Part shown: positions 1 through 12,031 of the stretch, piece after piece
How positions within the stretch are numbered: the stretch's first letter is position 1
How the letters are laid out: the number at the start of each line of letters is the position of its first letter
Assembly (NCBI GenBank): GCA_039621445.1
Contig: CP154957.1
Coordinates: forward strand, 6,318,504-6,382,503
DNA length: 64,000 nt
Direction: 5' to 3'
Source: Euglena gracilis
Lineage: Eukaryota; Euglenida; Euglenophyceae; Euglenales
Position numbers and translations under genes: made by a program
Notes under the pieces: generated by a model
Told to the model about the DNA's origin: nothing
Databases searched by the model: none
Seen by the model: only the letters and a program-made list of their open reading frames with translations

Positions 1-80
1 GTCGGTTTATTTCTTTTTTTTGGTTGAAAATCTGCAATGGGTCGGTTTGGAAGGGGAGTCGGTTTAAATGGGGGGGGGGT
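1..80. repeat. Right end of a GTCGGTTT inverted-repeat element
   Basis: Three GTCGGTTT motifs spaced by A/T- and G-rich DNA end in GTCGGTTTAAATGGGG. The same arrangement closes the element at 1877-2529, so this is the right end of another copy cut by the window edge. Confidence 0.6.
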
Positions 81-317
81 TAGCCAGAACCTTGCTAAAG
101 GATTTCACAAATCTAATAGTTTCCAAAATACTGTTGGTCATAAGTGGCATGGGAGGTTTTCTGATAAATTTCCTCAGCTTGGTTTTGACGCTGCTTCCTA
201 ACATAAAGAGCTTCCAACGTTTCTGGGCTTCTTTCGAAGTCACACAAGAGTGCCAAGGTACCATATCTACCCTCTCTTCAACTCCTGTGCTTTTCTTTGG
301 CACGCCTGTCCTCACAG

Positions 318-412
318 CAACATTGCAGAACCTCAGCATCTTCCCAAAGGGAGCGAAGGCCATTATCGAGGCTGGCGGGGCCCCCATCATGAAACAGCTG
401 CTCCGCTCGGAG
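318..412 (+). CDS. ARM gene, first visible exon
   Basis: Acceptor CACAG before 318 and donor GAG|GTGCTT after 412. A nonconventional start at 314 (CTG at 306-308) would also keep the frame. Encodes TLQNLSIFPKGAKAII and a following APIMKQLL helix. Confidence 0.65.
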
Positions 413-3400
413 GTGCTTCACCCTGACACCATCCACACAAAGTCACACAATGCCCACACACTTGATGTCTGTGTTTGCCTGTGTTTGCATGTCTCTCTCT
501 CTCTCCCCCCCCTCCGTCTATGTCTGTGTGTGTGTTTGTGCGTAATGAATTGTTTTTTTGCCCACCAACCAAAGGACGCCCATCGTCGAGCCAAAGGGAG
601 GAGATTGCATGACCCAGGAAATGGACCATTTGTAATTCTAGGTTTCCAAATTCCTGGCAGGAATAACAGTTAAATTATATCTCCACTATTCGACATGTGG
701 TTGGTGAATGTCTTTGCTTAGAGCCTGAAACTGAAGAAGTTGTGGTGATTATGGAGGGAATCTTCAACATTCCCAATCCAACCTCTTATCCCCAGTATCT
801 GGCATTCGGTATCGCAGTGACCCAAGGAGGAAACACACTGGACCTTGTAGCTTTCTGTTTGGGTCCAGTTTTGCATCTCCCTGTACTCTATTGAAATTAG
901 ATTGGATATGTTCATTTTACATCAAAAATCCCACATGAAAATATAAATTCTCATAGTAAAAGCACGAGCAGGGGTGCCTAAGAATGCAAGAGTTGGGGTG
1001 CCAATCAACGACGTGGTATGCCATTGATGTGAACAGAACCGAGAGTGGAAAAATAAAGCCTCACCCTCATCTATCTACCCTCATCGGAAAGGATATTCCG
1101 TCTGGTTCGGTGTTTCAGGGAAATTGGGGGGCAGTCAACGTGACCTCCAACAGGCAGTTTGATTTTGTCAGCAACATCGCTCTGCTGCTCCAAAGCAAAT
1201 GAGATCGCTGGTCCCAAGCCATTGAAGTCAGTGTGGCCTCCCTTACGTTGGCCTCCTGGCCTGTTGAGCCAATATGATGATTGGGGCCGATGAGCTGTCG
1301 GGCACGGTGCTTTTGCTCCCCGGCAGGGCAACCTGCGGATGATCCGGGACTGCGCTGTTGGCGTTCTCTCCAACCTGCTGCTGGAGGACAGCTGCCAGGC
1401 CGCCGTTCTACAGGAGGACGGCATCCCCCTCTTCGCCCTCCGCCTGTACAACCCGGAGGCGAGCAGGCAGTCTTCCGGCCCATCCTTTCTGGCAGCTTGC
1501 GCCAGGGTTGCTCGAATCCCACCTCCCAAACTGACCAACAAGCCCTCCACTTAACAACATGCTCATCCCCCATTTTTAAAGCCCCTCCGAGAGTTTGATA
1601 TTCCGCCCACTTTCGTATTGGGGTTATTGGGGGAGGTGACGGGGTGTGGTAGTGGTGACGGGGTGGTGACGGGGTGTGGTGACGGTGTGTCGTAGTGTGG
1701 CCACGAGATGCAAATCTTCACCACCTCTGTTTCCCTCTTGATTGACTCCCCCAAAGAATGAGGCAGGCGTCGTGTATTTTTTTGCCCTATTCCTGCAAGG
1801 AACCGGCACCCCACACACCTGGGGGTGGCAGTTTTTGGATGATGTGCCTTGTGGCAGGGGTGTCCTACCAATTAGGTAAACCCCCCCCATTTAAACCGAC
1901 CCGTCGGTTTAGGACTTTTGGGTTGGCGGAAATCTTGGAGGGGGTCGGTTTAGACGGGGGGTCGGTTTCAGGGGAGCACACGGCTGGCCGACGGCATGAC
2001 GGAAGCGGGTTGATGTTAGCAAGCAATTTCAATTGGCAAATGCCCAATTTGGTCGACCAATTCATCGACCAACCATTCCTAACTTTGAGTGACAAATGCC
2101 TAATTTGCGATGCAAATGCTTAATTTTCGGGGGCAAATGCAGAATTTGGGTGTGATATCCAATTTTTGGTGACAAACTGCCTAATTTTGGGGGCAAACTT
2201 CAAATTTTTGGTGGAAAATGCCTAATTTTGTAATTTTTGGGTGCCAACACCAAATTTTCAGAGAAAAATGCCCAATTTGAGGTGCAAACTGCAAAATTTG
2301 GATGCATATGCCTAATTTTGGGTGTAAAATCCTAATTTTGGGTCATCAATAATAGCCATTCAATGAGAATGGATGCTCTTTCTGTTGGCGGCTTCCAATA
2401 TGTTGTGCATTTGTCATCCAACTTGCCATAGGTCGGTTTATTTTTGTTTTTGGTTGAAATTCTGCAATGGGTCGGTTTGGAAGGGTAGGTCGGTTTGGAA
2501 GGGGGGTCGGTTTAAATGGGGGGGGTTTAAGCCTTACTTTTCCCCTACTCTGCTATACCACCACTGAAACACATAATGCTTTTTTCATTCACCAGACAGA
2601 AAGCCTCTTTCTCAACATAACCACCTCTGGATTCTCCCACCAAGTCAGACAACCACCCATCGTTTGAGTTCACGTTATATTCACCTGTTATATATACTGT
2701 GCCCAGGGTGGTTCAAAGGGTGGCCATGGGAGAGAAATCCAATCCCTGAAGGCTCGTTATCAGAGGGGTTGGCATTTGCAGCCGAATATTCATAATAAAT
2801 ATCCCCAATATTCCCTCTCTGAAAGCAACAAAAACCTAAGACCGCTTGAGGACGAGTCAATACGAGAAGGAAACCATTCTGGAGATGTTCCTCGACCTCG
2901 CTTTGGGTGTGGACATGCGACTGGACACACTACATTCGCTGATCTTCAAATATTTTTGTGACTCCATTATCAGGGGCGAGAATTAGGTTGATCATAAACT
3001 GTTTGGTTCAGTAAACCCCCCCCCCAAAAATAAGACCCCCCCCCAAAAATAAGACCCCCCCTGGGCCGATCGAGCAAAAATCCAAAAATAAGACCCCCCC
3101 CATAAATAAGACCCCCCTGACGGCGCGAAGCGCCGGGGACGGTGAATTTTTTCCCTGAAAAATTACCAAAAACCCCAATTTCATGCACAAAAATGATCAA
3201 ATTTCAAAAAATTTCAGATTTTTGAAGTGGAAAAAAAGGGTAAATGTCAAATTACACCAATTTACACATGGCGCGAAGCGCCGAAAGAAAAAAATTAGCA
3301 CTCTCGGGAACCTGAAAAATGGTGTTTTTTTTCGGGTCCGGGTCGGTCAAGAAAAAATCCAAAAATAAGACCCCCCCCAAAAATAAGACCCCCCCTGGAG

Positions 3401-6400
3401 GCTTCCAGCAACGGACCCAAAAATAAGACCCGGGTCTTATTTTTGGGGGGGGGTTATCAACGTGCTGCCAGCCAACTTGCAGCAGCTGTTTTGGACCGAT
3501 TTGCCAAAAAATACTCATTCAAATCCACTCTTTTTGTGACGTTGCCGCCACAGTATTCTTCGTAGCTGTCTCGAGGTGACTGAAGTGCCACAATCAGCTT
3601 CATTTGATGTGCCCCTCAAGATTAGTTCTCTGCGGCTCTCTTCCCTCTGATGAGTTGACACAGCAAAATCCCGAACACCGGCCACCAGACCAACCGCCTC
3701 AGAAAGAGGCGTCCTGTGCCTGCGCAGGGCCGTACACTGCCTCGATGCTGGAGTGCGGGCTGGTGATGGTGCTGGTGTGCATCCTGGAGGAGCTGAAGGT
3801 GGCACTGCGGCTGAAGCGGCTGGCGTGCGGCATCGTGTGCAAGCTGGCGACGAAGCGGAGCCATCAGGTCTTGCCGTTTTAAACGGGGTGAATGATTACG
3901 CAAATCGCTTCTGTAATGCTTTCAGTTTCGGTCAATATTCTATTTTGAAATTTTTGGTCTTCCAAAACCGTTCGCGTTCCCGTGGTGTTGACCCACTCAA
4001 AAGGAGCGAGTGGAAAGGAGCTGGTGGATTGCAGGGCGCAGGCCGGAAGTGTGGAGGGTTGGGCACCACAGGATTGTTGGGGTGGTCGCAGAGATCGGGG
4101 GGATAAAAACCATGCAGTTGTTGGAACATCCTGGAATTGCACAACGGGATTGTCAGACACTGAAAGAAGTCCGGCCCCCCCCCCCGAGGACACCCGGGGG
4201 GGGGTGTTGTGGGTGGGGGTTTTGTAGGTGGGTGGGTTTGGGCCCGGGAAAAGTGCCCTCCATGGGGGTTGTTGAGGTTACCTTGAAGGTCCGAGAGGGG
4301 GAGAACACCACGAGGTTGTTGGAACAGCTTGGACGGAAATTCGGAGGGTAGACGATATTGGGGTTGTTGGGGTGGTCTGGTGCGAGGTGGGGGCAACATA
4401 AAGTTGTTGGAATAGTCCGGAATTTCAGATGGTTAAATTCCACGAGATCATCGGATGTGGATGTTCGATGGGAAGAAAACCCCACCCCCAAGTGATAAAT
4501 CCCCCAAATGATCCCATTGAGCACAGATTTCGGCCACCCAAATGCTAAACCCCCCTCTGGCAGTTGTGAAGGCAAAGAAAAAAAGAGGAAAAAAATCGGC
4601 AGAAATGTTGCAAAGAATCACGAAAATGGATGAAATTGGTGCAAAAAAATATTACAAAAAGGCATCCATTTTTCAAAAAGCCCACAAATGTCAAAAAAGT
4701 GACCATTGGTGTCTGAGGAGGGGTTTTTGGGTCGATTTTTGACTTCGAAGAATACTTTGCCCAAGTAACAACCCCCCCAATTATAAACCCCCTGGACCCC
4801 GACTTCGAGTGTCCAAATAATTAACTGGGGGGTTCATTATTTGGGGGGGTTTTATCACGGGTGGTTGGTTGGTGATGGTCCTGAAGTTAGGAGGGCAGTA
4901 TACCAAGTGGTTGTTGGACCCGTGGAGGGGGAGAGTTTGGAGAGGAGAGCACAACATTGTTAGGGTGGTCTAGAATTTCAGAGGACCATGGGACCACCAC
5001 ACCATGGGACTGCTTCTTCCACAGGAACACCTGAATCTTGTGCAGCCGTTATTCCCATTCCGCTTCCCGGTCAGCTCTCCTGAACGTTTGGCAAACCTCG
5101 CCGCCGTCCGCTCGCCCCTCGGCGCAGGCGACGCTGATGAACGCGCGCTGCCTGCCGGCGCTGGCCCGGTTCCTGCACGCATACCACCACCCCGCGGAGC
5201 TGCGGGACGCCATCGAGCTGACGATGCGGGCCCTGCAGTCCCTGCCCAGCTGGCTGACCTGGCGGCCCCGGGACGTGGGGGAGGTGTGCGGCCCCCGCGG
5301 CTCGCCCAGGGGGCAGGATTTTTTTCCCCGTTAAGGAGTGTCCCTTGTGGGCTGCCTTTACGACAAGGGCCAGCCAACGGCCGGTGCGGGTGTCGAACGG
5401 GGTCTAAGAACAAAAGGTTGAAAAGCACATTTTTGACGTTTTGGGCGGGTGGGGGAAGGTCCAAGGATGCCAGAAAAACAATAGTAAAATAATAGTAAAA
5501 CTAATGATAAATAATAATAAAAATCATAAAAAAATATTTTCTCCTGGACTGTTTGTCGATTTTTTCAGCCATTTGCCGTGAATTTTGCATCAGGGCGGTC
5601 CTTAAGGGACAGGAAAGTTTTTTTTTTATTTTCTTAAGGACCGCCCCCCTTTCGGCCAAAGGGCCGACCAAGGGCTGGACTGGGACTTGAACGGGGTCCA
5701 AAATTAAACAGTCCAAAAAAACACATTTTTTTGATGCTTTGGGTGGATGGGCGATGGTCCAAGGATGCCAAGAATCAGTTTTTTCCCCTGATGTCGACCT
5801 GTTCTCACCGAAGAATGCCAAATCTCTTTGCCCATTTTCCTGTCTATTTTCATTGAGTGTGCTGGGACAGCGGAGGTTTTTTTTTTGCTTAAGGACCGCC
5901 ATGTTTTGCATCGAACATGCTGGGATGGGATTTTTTTTTTTTGCTAAGGACCGCCCTGCCCCTCCCCTGGGGTTTCGAGAGTTGGTCTGTTGATTTGGGT
6001 GGATGGACTGGACCCCCCCCCCCTGGGTGGGTGCTCCACAGTCAGCCCAGGTTGGACGAAGGCCATACCACATAACACAACATAAAAGTTTGAAAATTTT
6101 TTGAACGGTTTTTCGGCTGATTTCGGGTGGCTTATTGGATTGGTGGGTGGGTCGGTCGATCTCCCCCAGGGGCGTTGTGGGTGGGTGGGTTTTCAAAAAA
6201 AAAAGTGTGTGGGTGAGTTTGGGCCATACCATTGCTTAACACCAGTCCCACCCCACTCCCTGGGGGGGGGGAGGTGACTGGTTTTTTCAGAGTGATTGAC
6301 TGGTTTTCTGGCCAAGAACCCCCCCGGGTCCGAAAATAAAAAGTGGCTGGTCTGGTGCCGAAGGCGCCAGAATTTTTTTTGTATTTTTTGATACTTTTTT

Positions 6401-7424
6401 GGCAATGGTGCCTTGCCAACATAAGCGCATTCAAGTGTGCCGATCCCCACGGGGGGGGGGGTAGAGCGACTGACTGGTTTTTTGGGAAAAAGTGGCTGAG
6501 TGGGTTTTTCAGTGTGGAAAGTGACCCCCCTCCCCTCGGGGTCGCTGAGCAATGGTATAGTTTGGGCCCCTGGAGGTGATCCCCCCTCCCGAGGTGTCAC
6601 GAAGCAGTTGGCAAGTGGCCTTTGCTAACATACCCCTCCCCCAATTGCCATATGTTCTTCGGAAAATTTCAATCCAACCGTGGCTACACTCAGAAAAAAA
6701 ACTGTTAATTGTTAATTTGCCATTTTTCGGAATTTGTTGTTGGTTGAAGTTGTGCTTGGGGTTACATGCCATTCCAACAGGTCCCCACCACCAGACCAGA
6801 CCCCCTTAACTCAGAAAGTGAAAGTGAAGGAGAGTGATTGATGTCGTTCTCCCATTTGTGGAAGGTTGATTTTCCACTCAGACGACTGATTTTAGTTTTT
6901 ATGCGTCAATCTTTTGGACTCGACGTTGAATGGACCGTGTATTTGAAATTGAATACCAAAATTTCTCCAATCCAATGCTAAAAGGTCTCAACTAAATGAT
7001 CACAAAATAGCACAGTAATTGCAATCGGACAATTGTCTGCGCCAGAAAATACTGCACAAACGCATGGTGCTTTAATTGTGTTTCTCGGGAAGGTGTACTT
7101 CATCTAACAGTATCCAAAATTGAAAAACAGTCTCTCCCAAATTCCCCAACTCTTCACTTCTGTTAAAAAAGAATGGTACAAAAAGATCGTCCTCTACCAA
7201 TTCATTCACAAAACGCCTATTATTCCTGCTCATTACATCGCAAAAGATTTCAACATCTGGACGCAGTTGAGAATGCATGGAATCAAAAAAGTAATGAAAA
7301 ACACATAAAACCAAACGAATGCGATTGCGTTTGCTTCGTTTTGTTCTCCAAAGGTTTCGCGATGCCCCCTGCATTTTACTGACACGAGAGGCACATCAAC
7401 AAACTGCTTGTTTGTGTTGTGTGT

Positions 7425-7463
<39 letters not shown>

Positions 7464-8154
7464 CGTGCGTGGTGTGTGTGGCACACACTTTGAGTGGCAC
7501 AGCATATGTCTTGTCCCTGTGCCCTTTCGAAAGACGGGCGTGTTCCAGCTGCCCTGCCCTGCCCAGCCCAGGGCGGTCCTTAAGTGACAGGAAAGTTTTT
7601 TTTTATTTCCTTAAGGACCGCCCCCCCCCCTTCGGCCAAAGGGCCGGCTAAGGGCCAGACTGGGACTTGAATGAATGCAAAAATTAAACAGTCGAAAATC
7701 ACAGTTTTTAATGATTTGGGTGGATGGGCGATGGTCCAAGGGTGCCAGGAATCAATTTTTTTCCTGATGTCCACCTGTTCTCGTTGAGAAATGCCAAGAT
7801 TTCTTGCCCGTTTTCCGGTATCTTTTTCACTGAGTGTACTGGGACAGCGGAGGTTTTTTTTTATTTGCTTAAGGACCGCCCTGGCCCAGCCCACTGATAA
7901 GGGTATTTATTGCCCACCAACTGACAGACACTGCATCGCTGCAGGACGGCGGCGACGTGGCGGAACCGCCCCGGCCCCAGAAGGCGCTTCGCAAGAAGAA
8001 GGGGGTGAAGAGCCGGAGCAAGCCGCGCCGGGAGCGTCGAGCCACGCTGGAGACTTCTGGTGTGCCGCCTGCTTTGCTTCTCTGTGCTCCACCGCCATGG
8101 ACCTTTGCCCGTCAGCCAAGATGGAGGACATCCACACACCCACAGGTTCCCTGA
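318..8154 (+). CDS. Armadillo-repeat protein gene, 3' part (five exons)
   Basis: Five GC-rich exons join in frame and read as consecutive armadillo repeats of about 42-50 residues, each with the pattern hydrophobic helix, glycine, then I/L-P-x-L-like (for example ATLQNLSIFPKGAKAIIEAG and DCAVGVLSNLLLED). Most exons begin and end in phase 0, so one exon carries about one repeat. The last exon leaves the repeat pattern and becomes strongly basic (KALRKKKGVKSRSKPRRERR), which could be a nuclear-localisation or RNA/DNA-contact tail; that is inference. The 5' part lies before the window. Introns are mixed: 413-1326 and 3868-5127 are GT-AG, 1465-3744 follows the CAG(+4)/CTG(-8) rule, and 5304-7946 fits either type. 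I do not recognise the specific family; armadillo repeats serve as protein-binding scaffolds. Splice joins are predicted, not observed. Confidence 0.7.
413..1326 (+). other. Intron of the ARM gene (GT-AG)
   Basis: GTGCTT at the 5' end, GGCAG at the 3' end, phase 0. Contains a CT/GT-rich stretch near 490-540; no other structure recognised. Confidence 0.6.
1327..1464 (+). CDS. ARM gene, second visible exon
   Basis: Acceptor GGCAG before 1327, phase 0, 46 codons ending in NPEAS. It contains the clearest armadillo repeat. The donor is nonconventional: AGG then CAG at +4 to +6 (1468-1470). Confidence 0.75.
1877..2529. mobile_element. Inverted-repeat element, GTCGGTTT family
   Basis: About 650 bp bounded by TAAACCCCCCCCATTTAAAC and its near-complement GTTTAAATGGGGGGGGTTTA, with further GTCGGTTT motifs inside each end. 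No coding capacity. It lies within the ARM intron 1465-3744. Probably a non-autonomous DNA element; superfamily not determined. Confidence 0.65.
2030..2345. repeat. Degenerate tandem repeat, about 28-32 bp unit
   Basis: About ten imperfect units around GGCAAATGCCTAATTTTGGG in the centre of the element at 1877-2529. Confidence 0.7.
3012..3456. mobile_element. Inverted-repeat element, AATAAGACCC family
   Basis: Bounded by C-runs followed by AAAAATAAGACCC and, at the right, GGGTCTTATTTTTGGGGG. The interior carries two copies of the palindrome GGCGCGAAGCGCC. A reverse-oriented copy lies at 62609-63050 and diverged partial copies near 16980-17312, 19065-19437 and 22930-23575. No ORF of its own. 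Confidence 0.65.
3745..3867 (+). CDS. ARM gene, third visible exon
   Basis: Starts MLECGLVMVLVCILEEL directly after an intron ending CTGCCTCG; no in-phase AG acceptor is available. 41 codons, donor CAG|GTCTTG. Confidence 0.75.
4055..4985. repeat. Degenerate tandem array in ARM intron
   Basis: Repeated units resembling GTTGTTGGGGTGGTCTGG followed by AATTTCAGA, spaced about 40-100 bp, interrupted near 4440-4860 by C/G-run inverted motifs. Confidence 0.5.
5128..5303 (+). CDS. ARM gene, fourth visible exon
   Basis: Acceptor GCGCAG, then ATLMNARCLPALARFLHAYH. The end is ambiguous: GT donor after 5283 (GAG|GTGTGC) with acceptor GCTGCAG at 7945, or a nonconventional end at 5303 (CAG at 5307-5309) joined to 7947 (CTG at 7939-7941). 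Both keep the frame. Confidence 0.65.
5591..5903. mobile_element. hAT-like MITE, family 1 (8-bp duplication)
   Basis: Starts CAGGGCGGTCCTTAAG and ends CTTAAGGACCGCC followed by ATG (a changed CTG). Flanked by exact 8-bp direct repeats TTTTGCAT (5583-5590 and 5904-5911). 313 bp, no ORF. Lies inside ARM intron 5304-7946, which itself starts with a related sequence. Confidence 0.85.
7414..7480. repeat. (TG)n microsatellite
   Basis: Long TG run passing into TGCG and TGGTG repeats. Confidence 0.95.
7569..7883. mobile_element. hAT-like MITE, family 1, complete copy
   Basis: CAGGGCGGTCCTTAAG at the left, CTTAAGGACCGCCCTG at the right, a 16-bp perfect terminal inverted repeat. Flanked by exact 8-bp repeats GCCCAGCC directly abutting CAG and CTG. 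315 bp, no ORF, about 60 bp before the last ARM exon. Confidence 0.9.
7947..8154 (+). CDS. ARM gene, last exon and stop
   Basis: Basic C-terminal segment. Reading straight on reaches TGA at 8152-8154. Alternatively an 86-bp GT-AG intron (8060-8145) leads to TGA at 8166-8168. No polyadenylation signal was identified. Confidence 0.5.
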
Positions 8155-8503
8155 CAAAAGTGACATGAAGCAAAACGAAGGTAATTTGAGGAGCTTGTTT
8201 CTGTCTGGTAACAATAAATGGCAGAAATATTCATTTCAATGTAGAAATTTAAAAAATAGTTTTGCATGTTTTCGGCCCTGGTCCAGCCCAACATTTTACC
8301 ACACAAAGCGCCTGGGTAATTTTGGTTGGCAGCCTTAGACCACTGCCCCCCCGGGGGGGGGGGGTCCCAGTCAGAACGACCTGTACCCTCCCCCCGGTTT
8401 AACAAGAGGACCCAAAGCCAACATCTGCGCAGGAGAGGTGTCCAGGACAAAAGTACAGCAAACTATTTCGAATCCAGGAATAAGGTTTGCATTTGGGTAA
8501 TTT

Positions 8504-8640
8504 GAAAGGGAAATGGTTGGGGTTAGGATTTCTGCCTGCACCTAAAGTGGGCCTAAAAATAGGCCAAATTTAGGGCCGGTTTTCGTCCCGATTTCAGCCT
8601 AATTTTCTACCTTTGGCAATCCTAACCCAAATCCCTTTCC
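8504..8640. repeat. Hairpin element with telomere-like arms
   Basis: Arms GAAAGGGAAATGGTTGGGG...TTAGGATTT and AATCCTAACCCAAATCCC are inverted copies; the loop contains GGCCTAAA motifs. Similar hairpins lie at 25359-25513 and 26791-26900. Confidence 0.6.
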
Positions 8641-11600
8641 GAACGTAACCTTACCCTTTCTCCTGAAAGTAATCGAAACAAAGAAAATGCAGTCGAAACC
8701 CTCAGCCTGCATTTCAGAAGGTGGACCACCCCCTGATTCATTCAATGGGACCAGGCATTATCCTTTAAAGGCGAAAATTTTCGAAATTTTTTGAGTTTTT
8801 TTTAAGGTGTTTTGGCCAAAAAATTGGTTTTTTAAGGTGCCTTAAGAAAAAATGTCTGCCTGGAACCCTGGGGTCCCAGTGGTATAAGGTTGCGCTTTTG
8901 CCTTTTTTTTTTTCATAAAGGCTGCCCAAAGGGCTGGCAAAGGGCCAGTCTGGTGTTCGAACGGTTTAAAAATCCAAAACGGCGAAAAACGCACTTTTTT
9001 TGAATGTCTTGGCTGGGTTGGTGATAATCCAAGGATGCCAGAAATCATTTTTTGGCGATGTTGACCTGTTGTCGCCAAGAAACTTTGGCCCCTTTTTTCC
9101 TGTGAAGTTTTGTTAAAGGGCCTTTCATTTTCGTTAAGGATCGAGCACCCTTCCTGGACGTTTTCACATGTGCAGTTGCAAATTCCGTGTGCGGCAGAGG
9201 ATTCCATGTATTCCAAATTCTGCCGGTTTCCGGCAGCTCCGACAGCTCGACCTTTCATACCGCCTTCCCATCGGGCCCGCAGACACCAGCCCCAGAATTG
9301 CCTGGTCGGGGATGACTGCGGCCGCTCGGAGGAGTTCGATCAACGTGTCCCCGGGCAGTGTGCCAGCAGTGGTGTGTTTGTTTCGGCGGAGGAGGTTTTT
9401 GAACCGGATTTCCGCCTCTGAGCGCAATGGAACGTGTTGTCCATTTTTCTTCCTTCCTCCCTTTCTTCAAGGCCTTTTGGCCCACAAGAAAAACAGAGGA
9501 GGCCTCACATGTTTTAGCAGTCCGCGCTGGCCAAATATTCATCACCTGCATTTGGGTTTGAGAGGGCGTTTTCACTTTTAGATTTGTTGTCGGTGAAGTG
9601 TCGGAGTGACTTCACCAAGCATTTTTAATTTACCCCTTTTGCACTTTTGCGCATCAGAATATCAGCCTTGTGCAGTGTTGCTGTCTGACTTGCCACCCCA
9701 CCCCACCAGGGTACCCTGCGGCCATCCCCTGACTGGGGTTGAGCCACCCCAGACGGCCACCGTCGGCCCCTCCGCTGTGAATAGTTGACCCCGGCCTGCC
9801 GACCAGCCCGGGAGACAGTAGCTCTGGCCCCCTGTGGACCTGTCGACGTTCCTCTTTTTTTTTGTCCGCCGATCGCATGACCGTCCCTCTTCCCCCCTTG
9901 CCTCAAGGGTCCACGAAGGAGACCGATTCTTGGCGGTGTCTCAGTAGAGTGGTTCGATGCCTGTTTTTCGGGGGGTTTTCTGGTTTCTCTTAGAACGGAA
10001 AGATGGTTGCAGTGATGGTTGGGGAACAAAAAAATATAAGTGGCTGTTGGGGTGTGTGTGACCCGGGGGATTTCCTGAAAGGAGAGGACCCTGATCATTT
10101 GGGGGAGGGGGCTTTTCTTCAGCTTCAGCTCTTGGCTGGGTGCGGACACCCCCCACTGAAACAAGTTGATGCAGCTCCAAGGGTGAAGGGTGGTTGGAGA
10201 AAGCATCAAAGGCATTTTGAGGTCTTTTGAGGCATTTGGCCAAAAAAATTAAGGTTTTTGAAACTTTTTTAAAATGGGTTTTAAAGGTGCCTTCGCAAAA
10301 AAAATGCCTGCCCAAAACATCAAAAAAAAGCCAGTAGTTTTTCCCCGTTTTTTTTTTAATTTACTTTTCATTAAAAGATTGATCAGTTTTTTAAAATTAA
10401 TTAATTTTTGATCCATTCGAGCCCCAGATCCACCACAGCATGAAGTGCCGAAAGTTTTTTTGGCGTGAACAAATGGTACAAATGGTAAAGAGGCGCCCCT
10501 AAACTTGAACAGAAGCCCCCACGTCACAATTTCTGATTGGTGGGGGGTTTGGTGGAGTTCTGTGCAGGGTTTTTTTTTTAACCCGCTCATCAGCATAACA
10601 GAGCATCTTTGCAACAGCCTTCTCATGGAAGTGGGTTGACTGGCGACACCTGGAAAGATGAAGTTGGTTAAGGACGTCACCTCCAACCAAAACAGAAAGC
10701 AGTCATGCATGGTCACCCCCCCCAATCTGCTGCACAAACAATAAAAGCACAGATGCTGATGAACTTCTTTGCAGGTATCTTTTTTTGGTGTGGGCTCTCT
10801 CACTGTTACGCCGTCTACTTCAGGCACAGTCGGTTGTATCCTATCTTGTCATTTCCCACCCACGGTGCTCACCCCTTTCGGCACGCTTTCTTTTCAGCCA
10901 GCTTAACAGCTTGGCCTGCCGAACACTTTGTCCTTCCATTTTGGTCACTGGGAATTGTTATGGAAACACCTGACCTTTAACCTTCAACAACCTTCAACTC
11001 TGTGGGATCAAGTCGCTCAAACAGCACCAAATTTCAGGTGTCTCATTTTCGTTTGAACAAAGATGCGGAGCATGTTTGTATGTTTGTTCAAACATGCTTT
11101 CTTCATGTTTGTTCGCCATGTTTTCCTCGAGTTAGTGGCCGTGACCTGGAAAAAATCAATCCCACGATCCTGGGGGATATACCCACCATTCCCCCAGTCA
11201 CCGCCTATGTCCAGCTTTCTGGCTGGATCCTTTCGGAGATGACCCCCCCCCCTGATAAGTGCGCACCCCCCAAAGGGTCCAAAACTGCCTCCCTAAAAAG
11301 TGCGCACCCTGCCAAAGGAGAAATCACTGTCACATCTCCTTAAGTGCGCAGTGCCGTAATATGTGCGCACCCCTGGAGTTCCGAAACCACGTCCTTAAAA
11401 TTTGCGCTCCGCACCCCTGCACTTGTGAAGGGGGAGTTTACGAGTAATCTCATTGATAGTTCTGTTGAGATCTTTGTGGTGGCGATTTGTTAAGCACCAA
11501 TAGATTAATGGCCTTAATTGAGTTCTCCCCTCAGATCCAAGTCCTGCTTCGTTCGGGCACACAGTTCCAAACGCAACATGCAAAGGGAACAACCTGTCAA

Positions 11601-12031
11601 AATAAACCAAATCCCAGACAAAAAGTGAGGCATTTCTGATCATGGAGGACAAAGCGAAGGCTGTACATGCTGACATGGCGCTCCACGTTTTCTCCCTCTC
11701 CGTGTGCACAATGCCCTCCATTTCTCGCTCACCTAGCTAGACAACGTTTCAGCCCCCGATTTTATTGGTCTGGTTTCATCAGTTTGACCGGCACTGGTTA
11801 GCACCAGCGACGATGTCTTCATTGACTGCACTCCATCAGTCCACCTTTCAACATACCCAGTCAGCAGAAGTCACCGTTCCACCTATATTCACCTCATGTG
11901 ATTTCCTCCAGAAGGGCACATCTGCAGTGTGGGTTTCGCAGCAAGTGGCAAGGTGCAAGGAGGGGGGAGCAGGATGCAGGGATGGACTTTTGGAGGACTT
12001 CAGACTTGACCTCCTGGTGTTCTATTCAGAC

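Noticed and set aside
68-673. 201-codon ORF at the window start
   Set aside because: Only 318-412 resembles coding sequence (armadillo repeat); the rest reads through intron sequence.
9164-9427. Minus-strand ORF of 87 codons with protein-like composition
   Set aside because: No family motif, opposite strand equally open, next to a MITE body; too weak to annotate as a gene.
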